Source of the DNA: Leuctra nigra
Taxonomy: Eukaryota > Arthropoda > Insecta > Plecoptera > Leuctridae
Length of the DNA: 64,000 nucleotides
Direction of reading: 5' to 3'
NCBI GenBank assembly: GCA_934045905.1
Contig: OW203762.1
Span: forward strand, 17,020,345 to 17,084,344
Each line of letters starts with the position of its first letter. Position 1 is the stretch's first letter. The notes under the pieces are model-generated. The model made no database searches. It was not told the DNA's origin and worked only from the letters and a program-made list of their open reading frames with translations. This document shows positions 63,101 to 64,000 of the stretch, piece by piece. Position numbers and translations under genes: made by a program.

Positions 63101-64000
63101 GGACTTGGACACGCCGCCTGGCGAGCTGGTATACGACGTCATCAGCGGCCCGAGCCAAGGGAAGCTGACGCTGCAAGGCGACAACGACACGGCGCTCGTC
63201 AAGTTCACGCAGGAAGATATCGACGAGGAGAGGGTCGTCTACCGGCATTCGGGGCCGCTGCAGCCGGCCAAGTTCTACTTCAGAGTGTGGGACGGACAGT
63301 TCAATCCCGTCTACACGATATTCAACATCAACGTCGAGCCACTGCTGCTCAATGTCTCTATTGGTAAGCAAACAAAATTACAACAATATTAAGGTCACTA
63401 TTCAACAAATAATATCCTACGGAGCTGCTCTAGCACAGTTGGCTATGGCAGTACCAGTGTCCAGTAACACTCTGGACTTGCATTTCGGAGGTTCTATGTT
63501 CGATCCCATGGAAATCCTCTCTTGAGGTTGTATCGGGGATTCCCTCAGTCAATAGGCCAAATGCTGGGAAGGTTTTCTCCTAATATGCCATGACATGCCT
63601 CCTTCCCAACATTCATTATTACATAGGTAATCTTCTTCATATCCCTTCATAATCATTCATCAATTATCATTACACCTAGTTGCAGAACGATAAGATATAA
63701 AACAGCACAAAAATTGGTCCAGAAATTAATGGTAATACAGTTTTTTGTACAAAAAGTTATGTATAGTTTTAGTCGGGCTTGTTTGATTCAGCTACCCCTA
63801 TCACTGTAACAGCATCATGTATGTGACGCCATCTTTGTTGTAGGTTCCAAAGTGTCGCTTCAGCAAGGCTCGAGCGTGGTGCTGATCACGGAAGACAATC
63901 TCGTGTTCACCACCAACGCCAACCTCGCCGACGTGTTGTTCAACGTGACAAGGCCGCCCCGACACGGCACCGTGTACGTGCACGACGTGGCGGCGCTCTA
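2970..64000 (+). CDS. kon: CSPG4/NG2-like transmembrane proteoglycan (kon-tiki orthologue), 20 exons, partial at both ends
   Basis: Spliced span: 2970-3133, 38683-38825, 45473-45596, 49943-50180, 51559-51880, 52461-52603, 53294-53610, 54009-54206, 55367-55540, 55675-55904, 56151-56307, 56881-57129, 57324-57452, 57756-57982, 58337-58636, 59174-59502, 60296-60604, 61180-61976, 62199-63363, 63844->64000. The ~1,957 visible codons encode two LamG domains (about residues 1-160 and 165-355), an EGF-like Cys cluster (about 350-385) and CSPG repeats from about residue 395 onward. The repeats show the family pattern: a FTQxDID motif, then V-Y-x-H-x-G, D-x-F-x-F-x-V and NDxPP. In flies and vertebrates this family is a type I membrane proteoglycan acting in muscle and glial migration, matrix binding and integrin adhesion; that role is carried over from the family, not seen here. 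About 15 CSPG repeats, a membrane helix and a short PDZ-binding tail are usual, so the 3' end is just outside. The signal peptide exon is also missing. Confidence 0.93.
3415..3802. mobile_element. hAT-like MITE with homopolymeric G/C ends
   Basis: The ends are inverted: CAAGGGCGTAT at 3415 and its complement ATACGCCCTTG ending at 3802, each followed inward by a long run of G (left) or C (right). A perfect 8-bp target-site duplication, GTCTCAGT, flanks it at 3407-3414 and 3803-3810. An 8-bp TSD with short TIRs fits the hAT superfamily. The interior is non-coding and AT-rich, so it is non-autonomous. Confidence 0.82.
3757..4273. repeat. Tandem duplication of about 250-265 bp
   Basis: 3757-4008 and 4009-4273 are near-identical copies, each from ggggcatggtcccc to cttgtgcgcaag. 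They differ visibly only in the length of the C run (about 17 versus more than 30). The unit includes the right end of the MITE at 3415-3802 plus single-copy flank, so it arose after that insertion or is an assembly artefact around the homopolymer. Confidence 0.88.
4274..5130. other. Intronic sequence, nothing recognised
   Basis: AT-rich. A 95-codon minus-strand frame (4691-4978) has no recognisable domain and I do not call it a gene. Confidence 0.5.
5131..5500. repeat. Two-copy tandem repeat, period about 198 bp
   Basis: The sequence gattagatttaaactattcc at 5131 recurs at 5329. The following shared blocks are in the same order: aaagacg, ctagaattccaac, ataggttatgg or gtaggttatgg, ttttaaaaactcgtat and ataaatggga. 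The copies are clearly diverged by substitutions and short indels, so this is an old duplication. Confidence 0.8.
5501..10840. other. Intronic sequence without recognised genes
   Basis: I see simple-sequence patches: a C run at about 6632-6652 and GA-rich DNA at about 7484-7515. Some open frames reach 111 codons but show no domain similarity. No RNA gene or complete transposon was recognised. Confidence 0.5.
10840..11088. mobile_element. Short MITE-like repeat with TGTTGAAG-type ends (copy 1)
   Basis: The left end is tgttgaagtggcaaaa at 10840 and the right end is ctttgtcgcttcaaca to 11088, which are inverted with mismatches. The interior (ctgaatttcaaatc, gctcataactt, long T run, ggtcagctcttt) matches the copy at about 35459-35714. 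I could not define a target-site duplication. Confidence 0.55.
11092..11336. repeat. Long imperfect inverted repeat (hairpin)
   Basis: The arm 11092-11142 (actccagtca, accccaaactaattattta, aaaatgttttatga) is the reverse complement, with indels, of 11269-11336. The spacer is about 126 bp. It directly follows the MITE-like copy at 10840-11088, so both may be parts of one larger element. Confidence 0.7.
11337..12039. other. Intronic sequence, nothing recognised
   Basis: AT-rich DNA leading into the diverged edge of the 101-bp satellite. Confidence 0.5.
12040..14133. repeat. 101-bp satellite array, about 16 copies, with bZIP-like motifs
   Basis: The core runs from ggaggcgcctg at 12131, repeating every 101 bp (12131, 12232 and so on), to about 13790. 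Monomers are nearly identical. A diverged unit precedes the core (12040-12130), and a diverged fragment lies beyond it at about 14070-14133 after unrelated sequence. Nearly every monomer contains TGACTCA, the AP-1 consensus, and TGACGTAA, a CRE-like sequence, about 40 bp apart. Sharp core and degraded edges are typical of arrays homogenised by unequal exchange. Confidence 0.95.
14134..14929. other. Intronic sequence before the assembly gap
   Basis: AT-rich; nothing recognised. Confidence 0.5.
14930..15129. other. Assembly gap of exactly 200 N
   Basis: The run is 200 undetermined bases, a round number suggesting a placeholder of unknown true length. Base composition jumps to GC-rich on the right side (about 15150-15350), so a sizeable segment may be missing or mis-joined. 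Open frames through the Ns are meaningless. Confidence 0.98.
15130..17476. other. Intronic sequence without recognised genes
   Basis: A GC-rich patch at 15150-15350 is followed by ordinary AT-rich DNA. No domain-bearing frame and no RNA gene were recognised. Confidence 0.5.
17480..18056. mobile_element. PIF/Harbinger-like MITE, 577 bp
   Basis: The terminal inverted repeats match over about 44 bp with one mismatch at the outermost base. They begin (A/G)GGCCCATGCACAATTGAC and continue into a CCCGCAGCCGCAACCCG-type segment. Both ends are flanked by TAA (17477-17479 and 18057-18059), the 3-bp target of PIF/Harbinger elements. Subterminal CCCGCAAC-like motifs recur inside. It encodes no transposase. 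Confidence 0.82.
18060..20242. other. Intronic sequence with one hairpin
   Basis: It contains a (ATG)n-like patch near 18646 and the hairpin at 19318-19441 listed separately. Nothing coding was recognised. Confidence 0.5.
19318..19441. repeat. Two-part inverted repeat (124-bp hairpin)
   Basis: The outer arms aaatgatctagttag and ctaactagatcattt are perfect complements. A second inner pair (atgcagttcga and tcgaactgcat) continues the symmetry. It may be a small foldback MITE; I saw no clear target-site duplication. Confidence 0.75.
20243..24600. repeat. 56-bp satellite array, about 77 copies
   Basis: The monomer starts gagtaatggagacc and ends ataggaggtgtca; the period of 56 held at every start I checked from 20243 to 23939. 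Monomers differ at a few diagnostic sites: aatgg/aattg, ccctagg/actgtagg, gatgag/gataag and gcgTTA/gcgTAG/gcgTGA. From about 23960 units degrade (gatgaatcc, gatggatcc) and the tail at 24390-24600 is irregular. On the + (transcribed) strand one consensus monomer has 21 G, 16 A, 11 T and 8 C. The segment ccagtggcgtagcta resembles hAT-type ends, hinting at an origin from a transposon terminus. Confidence 0.97.
24601..26407. other. Intronic sequence without recognised genes
   Basis: It includes a C-rich tract at about 24782-24808. Nothing else was recognised. Confidence 0.5.
26408..26980. repeat. 142-bp tandem repeat, 4 copies
   Basis: Units start gcgaacctgcg or gcgagcctgcg at 26408, 26549, 26691 and 26833, with a terminal gcgag at 26972. 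Each unit contains three small dyads: gatgga...tccatc, cctggt...accagg and a CACGTG hexamer. Open frames on both strands across the array are by-products of the repeat, because the period is not a multiple of three. Confidence 0.95.
26981..28739. other. Intronic sequence without recognised genes
   Basis: It contains one copy (about 27966-28012, minus orientation) of a short dispersed motif, cgcttatcaacgc(g/a)ttaca, also seen near 30875 and 55301. Confidence 0.5.
28740..28990. repeat. Diverged single copy related to the 92-bp array
   Basis: The blocks cattcggcgtgaaacaac, gtcaaacataaacac, ggatacgtttaa, tttccgccacgtg and a cgggtaggacttgagtcac segment align in the same order with 29619-30135. 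This looks like the unexpanded ancestor, or a sister insertion, of the sequence amplified there. Confidence 0.7.
29040..29570. repeat. 178-bp tandem repeat, about 2.8 copies
   Basis: caataactcttgaagctc occurs at 29071, 29249 and 29427. Copies 2 and 3 are nearly identical; copy 1 differs at a few positions. The last copy is truncated and runs into the 92-bp array region. Confidence 0.93.
29619..30085. repeat. 92-bp tandem repeat, 5 copies
   Basis: ccccggccactagcg recurs at 29711, 29803, 29895 and 29987, with a variant start at 29619 and the exit at 30079. Each unit has an inverted pair gcagac...gtctgc. Four overlapping minus-strand frames of 63-83 codons offset by 92 bp are repeat artefacts. 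Confidence 0.95.
30140..33150. other. Intronic sequence without recognised genes
   Basis: AT-rich. It contains a copy of the cgcttatcaacgcgttaca motif at about 30873-30906. A weak inverted pair (about 32918-32944 and 33067-33092) lies just before the Penelope-like insertion. Confidence 0.5.
33166..34148 (-). mobile_element. Penelope-like element remnant flanked by inverted repeats
   Basis: An 85-bp perfect inverted repeat (33161-33245 and 34025-34109) bounds the 3' end of a minus-strand coding region. The direct repeat acataatggttagt at 33152-33165 and 34149-34162 looks like a 14-bp target-site duplication. Penelope-like elements carry LTR-like flanks that may be inverted, and variable target duplications, so the architecture fits. 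The reverse-transcriptase domain is absent: the copy is 5'-truncated. Confidence 0.78.
33359..34018 (-). pseudogene. Degenerate Penelope-like polyprotein C-terminus with GIY-YIG endonuclease
   Basis: The frame 33959-33603 (minus) contains ALPCQCQEVYIGETGRPLDI followed by RIKEH, the GIY-YIG endonuclease signature of Penelope-like elements. Similarity starts upstream at about 34018. A one-base shortfall in an A run near 33612 shifts the frame; the continuation (SLVAEHAWTNMHTFDWD, then YKESNARKRKFIESAFI) resumes in another frame and runs to 33359. No RT motifs remain, so it is not functional. In intact relatives this domain nicks target DNA. Confidence 0.82.
34900..35350. repeat. Clusters of CACTCACGCA-type short repeats
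   Basis: Variants of cacgcacactcacgca occur repeatedly at about 34965-35036 and 35278-35350, with partly inverted outer segments (gcgtgagtgg at 34909; cgtgagtcacgcg at about 35339). Possibly one small element; boundaries are unclear. Confidence 0.5.
35459..35714. mobile_element. Short MITE-like repeat with TGTTGAAG-type ends (copy 2)
   Basis: The left end gttgaagcgacaatg and the right end tttgtcgttttaaca are inverted with mismatches. The interior shares ctgaatttcaaatc, ggctcataactttt and a long A/T run with copy 1 at 10840-11088. The length is about 255 bp, like copy 1. Confidence 0.55.
37900..38682 (+). repeat. ~107-bp array made of a splice acceptor plus exon start, 8 copies
   Basis: The acceptor-like tgttgcag ends at 37940, 38034, 38148, 38255, 38362, 38468, 38575 and 38682; the last is the functional acceptor of the next kon exon. 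Copies 3-8 are spaced 106-107 bp. Each unit is about 40 nt of intron end (gtttgtcagaggttgacg through tgttgcag) plus about 60-80 nt of exon start, beginning gtacacatcaacgtcggcgc. The copies I translated carry stops in the exon frame, and 107 is not a multiple of three. Copy 2 retains more exon (to cacgaggtg-like sequence) than later copies, and copies 1-2 are the most diverged. Confidence 0.94.
38683..38825 (+). CDS. kon: kon exon 2 in window: middle of LamG domain 1
   Basis: It encodes VHINVGAGESEVAS, then LDDLTWHEVIIARRDAAFTL and RIDAIHVVK: the LamG strand containing the LxDLxWHxV motif. It enters at phase 0 and leaves at phase 2 through AA|GTGAGT. The 5' 60-80 nt are the part repeated upstream in the array. 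I choose the last acceptor because upstream ones lead to stop codons. Confidence 0.93.
38952..39178 (+). mobile_element. tRNA-derived SINE, copy A
   Basis: An A-box-like tggctctggg is followed by a strong B box, GGTTCGATTCCC, at about 39001-39012: the internal Pol III promoter of tRNA-derived SINEs. The downstream body includes gtttccccgagtca and gcctccttcccaacttcc, shared with copy D at 63421. Confidence 0.75.
40152..40280 (+). mobile_element. tRNA-like sequence inside a 17-bp inverted repeat
   Basis: Left tgcgaattaaaaacgcg (40152-40168) and right cgcgtttttatttcgca (40264-40280) are inverted with one mismatch. Between them lies a tRNA-like segment with ggtagctggttaaagc, an anticodon-loop-like ccgctaa (GCT) and a perfect B box ggttcgaatcc. 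The acceptor stem does not pair, the D arm is short, and position 33 is C rather than T, so it is not a functional tRNA gene. Best read as a small SINE or MITE hybrid. Confidence 0.65.
40343..40913. mobile_element. Foldback element with long terminal inverted repeats
   Basis: The outer ends aaattggccaaactact (40343) and agtagtttggccaattt (to 40913) are perfect complements. Inner blocks gaccttttcacctc, tttcgtttc and cggaatattactgttt recur in inverted order at about 40773-40850. Each arm extends about 130 bp with indels. No unambiguous target-site duplication was seen. Confidence 0.75.
41836..42318. mobile_element. hAT-like MITE, 483 bp
   Basis: Terminal inverted repeats of 14 bp are perfect (CAGTGGCGGCTATT at the left, its complement at the right). 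An 8-bp target-site duplication, GTACAAAG, sits at 41828-41835 and 42319-42326. Subterminal ttgcacacctg motifs occur at both ends. The interior has a GC-rich patch (about 42195-42250) but no transposase. Confidence 0.9.
42915..43145 (+). mobile_element. SINE-like sequence, copy B
   Basis: A B-box-like ggtttcgattcc lies at about 42969-42980. The body has cgaccacctccatcccacc and tcaacttccgtc, similar in layout to copies A, C and D. Weaker than A and D. Confidence 0.55.
45473..45596 (+). CDS. kon: kon exon 3: end of LamG domain 1
   Basis: It encodes EKLPGRFFELNIHYGLFLGG, then FSELFLGHLESLRGCLAE. The FxGG and LRGC motifs are the conserved end of a LamG domain, including its first disulfide cysteine. 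Enters at phase 2, leaves at phase 0 (GAG|GTCAGT). Confidence 0.93.
46030..46285 (+). mobile_element. SINE-like sequence, copy C
   Basis: A degenerate B box ggttctattcc lies at about 46150-46160, followed by tctctcggtcagaaggcaaatgct-like and ctatcccatccc blocks with the same layout as copies B and D. Confidence 0.5.
48155..48434. repeat. Direct repeat, period 190 bp
   Basis: gctgagaaatagaattggga occurs at 48155 and 48345. Each is followed by taataatgaag, gttgaaatatatgtcccac and ttctgtcaccatttgtaata. An AT-rich simple stretch (attatct)n lies between. Confidence 0.85.
49943..50180 (+). CDS. kon: kon exon 4: LamG1 tail and start of LamG domain 2
   Basis: It encodes VSYNGVNVLSKARERL, then ITWNCAPEF, whose Cys pairs with LRGC of the previous exon in this family. 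LamG2 begins at ISFVEDGAFMVVPK and continues WHLELKTYSLHGVLLYN. Enters at phase 0, leaves at phase 1 (ACAG|GTATAA). Confidence 0.93.
50181..51558 (+). other. kon intron 4
   Basis: AT-rich. No genes or clear repeats recognised; a T run lies near 50497. Confidence 0.7.
51559..51880 (+). CDS. kon: kon exon 5: body of LamG domain 2
   Basis: It encodes LASRSDFVGVELVEGHLRLL, VSDGKWHSITIQFN, INVDGG and YIGGIELNKR: canonical LamG2 strands including the DGKWHxI motif. Enters at phase 1, leaves at phase 2; the donor is GG|GTGGGT. Confidence 0.93.
51881..52460 (+). other. kon intron 5
   Basis: AT-rich, nothing recognised. Confidence 0.7.
52461..52603 (+). CDS. kon: kon exon 6: LamG2 end and EGF-like cysteines
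   Basis: The codon shared with exon 5 gives FKGCLKNMAVEGKRLG, the closing LamG motif. It then runs ILPECVWEYQCADEPCIPEA and TCLQQ, the first cysteines of an EGF-like segment. Enters at phase 2, leaves at phase 1 (CAAG|GTAACG). Confidence 0.92.
52604..53293 (+). other. kon intron 6
   Basis: Holds the foldback MITE at 52707-52911; otherwise AT-rich. Confidence 0.75.
52707..52911. mobile_element. Foldback MITE, 205 bp, TTA target duplication
   Basis: Almost the whole element is one imperfect palindrome. It begins AGGTGGATTCACACGGCCGT and ends with the complement; the two arms of about 95-100 bp match with few mismatches. TTA flanks both ends (52704-52706 and 52912-52914), fitting PIF/Harbinger-type insertion. 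Because it is palindromic it produces mirror-image frames on both strands; these are not genes. Confidence 0.88.
53294..53610 (+). CDS. kon: kon exon 7: EGF-like end and first half of CSPG repeat 1
   Basis: It encodes GINSFRCDCNQPLCVK (EGF-like closure), then LEILELTPLHVAEGDNVLV opening CSPG repeat 1 and VVDAPQHGKI, the conserved P-x-HG turn. FTLLDLAKDK fills the usual FTQxDID position. Enters at phase 1, leaves at phase 0. Confidence 0.93.
53611..54008 (+). other. kon intron 7
   Basis: AT-rich, nothing recognised. Confidence 0.7.
54009..54206 (+). CDS. kon: kon exon 8: end of CSPG repeat 1
   Basis: It encodes VRYAHDGTETHTDSLVLELE, the V-Y-x-HDG block, and HINISAVNDPPTLTL, the NDPP end motif, then begins repeat 2. 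Phase 0 at both ends. Confidence 0.93.
54207..55366 (+). other. kon intron 8
   Basis: About 54490-55270 looks repeat-derived: it opens with a gcgagcgtagcgagcg block and contains several caatyratytgaaattt-like segments. A copy of the dispersed motif ctcatcaacgcgttacacag lies at about 55301-55328, only about 40 bp upstream of the acceptor. Confidence 0.65.
55367..55540 (+). CDS. kon: kon exon 9: first part of CSPG repeat 2
   Basis: It encodes GTRKLLGPDLLRAEDPDSPS, with the AEDPD calcium-site-like motif, and METFTQQDIDQSA. Phase 0 at both ends. Confidence 0.92.
55675..55904 (+). CDS. kon: kon exon 10: end of CSPG repeat 2, start of repeat 3
   Basis: It encodes IVFVHHGESSESFRLALQVS, continuing directly from the DID motif of exon 9, then VNNTGVVLTHRASALVTPHN opening repeat 3. 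The preceding intron is only 134 nt. Enters at phase 0, leaves at phase 2. Confidence 0.93.
56151..56307 (+). CDS. kon: kon exon 11: middle of CSPG repeat 3
   Basis: It encodes YDVVKAPQFGSVQRLRG, then FTSHQMARDQVRYLHTAGEP and THDEFK. The FTxxQ and VRYLH positions match the repeat. Enters at phase 2, leaves at phase 0. Confidence 0.92.
56308..56880 (+). other. kon intron 11
   Basis: AT-rich, nothing recognised. Confidence 0.7.
56881..57129 (+). CDS. kon: kon exon 12: end of CSPG repeat 3, start of repeat 4
   Basis: With exon 11 it reads THDEFKFKVSVLETRSP, which fits the DxFxFxV consensus; this favours the acceptor tatag ending at 56880. A second AG six bases on (56886) would drop two residues in frame. 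The exon continues DIVYTVQLMPRYGLLHF. Phase 0 at both ends. Confidence 0.88.
57324..57452 (+). CDS. kon: kon exon 13: end of CSPG repeat 4
   Basis: It encodes AGESFTQQDLNTGHLRYRLH, then RDEFSFKVTALEAEPK: the FTQxDL and DEFSFKV signatures. Phase 0 at both ends. Confidence 0.93.
57453..57755 (+). other. kon intron 13
   Basis: 303 nt, AT-rich, nothing recognised. Confidence 0.7.
57756..57982 (+). CDS. kon: kon exon 14: start of CSPG repeat 5
   Basis: It encodes LGTLIVLHMPSGETRNEV, VPEGGKQALLRSHLSLNTPG and ITRGPHHGHIDVM: the EGG, L-x-x-x-x-L and P-HGxI features of a repeat start. Enters at phase 0, leaves at phase 2. Confidence 0.93.
57983..58336 (+). other. kon intron 14
   Basis: AT-rich, nothing recognised; it ends in a short C run before the acceptor. 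Confidence 0.7.
58337..58636 (+). CDS. kon: kon exon 15: end of CSPG repeat 5, start of repeat 6
   Basis: It encodes NAAYFTSRELLTERVLYVHD, RRDAFHFVALSSEAEDFQYV and LKNDNTP (NDxxP end), then GGERLLTGRDLRYVDADID. Phase 2 in and out. Confidence 0.93.
58637..59173 (+). other. kon intron 15
   Basis: AT-rich, nothing recognised. Confidence 0.7.
59174..59502 (+). CDS. kon: kon exon 16: end of CSPG repeat 6, start of repeat 7
   Basis: It encodes FEFSQDDLDKGRVLFRHEGD, LWITDGQFYANGILEVRAS and TPFMLVANNTGAVVRHNGHA, and ends VEYEVLE. The shared codon with exon 17 gives YEVLEGPSHGHL, the standard repeat turn. Enters at phase 2, leaves at phase 1. Confidence 0.93.
59503..60295 (+). other. kon intron 16
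   Basis: It begins with a (GTAT)n microsatellite at about 59509-59535, six bases after the donor. Possible SINE or LINE tail just after it; not identified. Confidence 0.6.
60296..60604 (+). CDS. kon: kon exon 17: end of CSPG repeat 7, start of repeat 8
   Basis: It encodes VHFTQRDIDSGLLVYFHDGS, DHFRFRVSAGDTTAEG and KTIHVEESTSIVIGSSHLKV. Very clear FTQxDID, VYFHDG and DHFRFRV signatures. Phase 1 in and out. Confidence 0.94.
60605..61179 (+). other. kon intron 17
   Basis: AT-rich; a small cagacagcagac direct repeat lies near 60832. Nothing else recognised. Confidence 0.7.
61180..61976 (+). CDS. kon: kon exon 18: rest of CSPG repeat 8, all of 9, start of 10
   Basis: A 797-nt exon. It encodes VVEPPQFGYLEVELENGEVE (repeat 8), LRVVEGESVTFPANVF to FSIEDLKAGFIQYVHDGSET and ISPVNDQPP (complete repeat 9), then AAEDADTPAENLTF and FTQAQIDNKQ (repeat 10). 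N-glycosylation sequons include NHT and NLT. Enters at phase 1, leaves at phase 0. Confidence 0.95.
62199..63363 (+). CDS. kon: kon exon 19: CSPG repeats 10 (end) to 13
   Basis: The largest exon here (1,165 nt). It begins VVFVHTGGSAGGFDLTVSDG completing repeat 10. Repeat 11 has FTQRDVNDSRVCYEHTHP with two cysteines (MRRQC and RVCYEH), unusual for a CSPG repeat. Repeat 12 runs to VSPINDQ, and repeat 13 has FTQEDIDEERVVYRHSG and FYFRVWDGQFNP. Several NxS/T sequons. Enters at phase 0, leaves at phase 1 (ATTG|GTAAGC). Confidence 0.95.
63364..63843 (+). other. kon intron 19
   Basis: Mostly occupied by the SINE copy at 63421-63690. Confidence 0.8.
63421..63690 (+). mobile_element. tRNA-derived SINE, copy D
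   Basis: A-box-like agttggctatggcag and B-box-like tgttcgatccc (about 63497-63507) are followed by a body with ccctcagtcaataggcc, aaatgctgggaagg and gcctccttcccaacattc. The last block matches copy A. It fills most of this short intron. Confidence 0.75.
63844..64000 (+). CDS. kon: kon exon 20 (runs off the window): start of CSPG repeat 14
   Basis: It encodes SKVSLQQGSSVVLITEDNLV, then VLFNVTRPPRHGTVYVHDVA, the strand and P-RHGTV turn of a repeat. Enters at phase 1 after acceptor gttgtag; the frame is open to the window edge. Confidence 0.92.

Overview
This is eukaryotic DNA, most likely from an insect. Exons are GC-rich and split by AT-rich GT-AG introns, one of which is 35.5 kb. tRNA-derived SINEs, MITEs and a Penelope-like retroelement remnant fill the introns. 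A hemipteran host is a guess; nothing here proves the order. No prokaryotic features are present.

The window holds one recognisable gene, on the + strand and incomplete at both ends: the orthologue of the NG2/CSPG4 transmembrane proteoglycan, called kon-tiki (kon, perdido) in Drosophila. I identify 20 coding exons (2970-3133 to 63844->64000). All 19 junctions keep the reading frame and all introns are GT-AG. They give about 1,957 codons. In order these encode LamG domain 1, LamG domain 2, a short Cys-rich EGF-like segment, 13 complete CSPG repeats and the start of a 14th. The signal-peptide exon must lie 5' of exon 1, because exon 1 begins in mid-codon at the mature N-terminus. The last CSPG repeat(s), membrane segment and cytoplasmic tail must lie beyond 64000.

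Layout: 1-2969 is intron or 5' sequence; 2970-3133 is the first LamG exon; 3134-38682 is a giant intron; 38683-51880 has sparse LamG exons with long introns; 52461-64000 has dense CSPG-repeat exons. The giant intron carries an unusual number of tandem arrays: a 252-265 bp duplication at 3757, 198 bp x2 at 5131, 101 bp x~16 at 12131, 56 bp x~77 at 20243, 142 bp x4 at 26408, 178 bp x~3 at 29040, 92 bp x5 at 29619, and about 107 bp x8 at 37900. It also holds MITEs with clear target-site duplications, a Penelope-like remnant with an 85-bp perfect inverted repeat, and a 200-N assembly gap.

The most unusual structure is the array at 37900-38682. Its unit is the 3' splice site and first ~60-80 nt of the second LamG exon, repeated directly upstream of the functional exon, so about eight near-identical acceptor sites lie in a row. 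The copies I translated run into stop codons. The second notable structure is the 101-bp array, in which nearly every monomer carries a TGACTCA (AP-1-type) and a TGACGTAA (CRE-like) motif.
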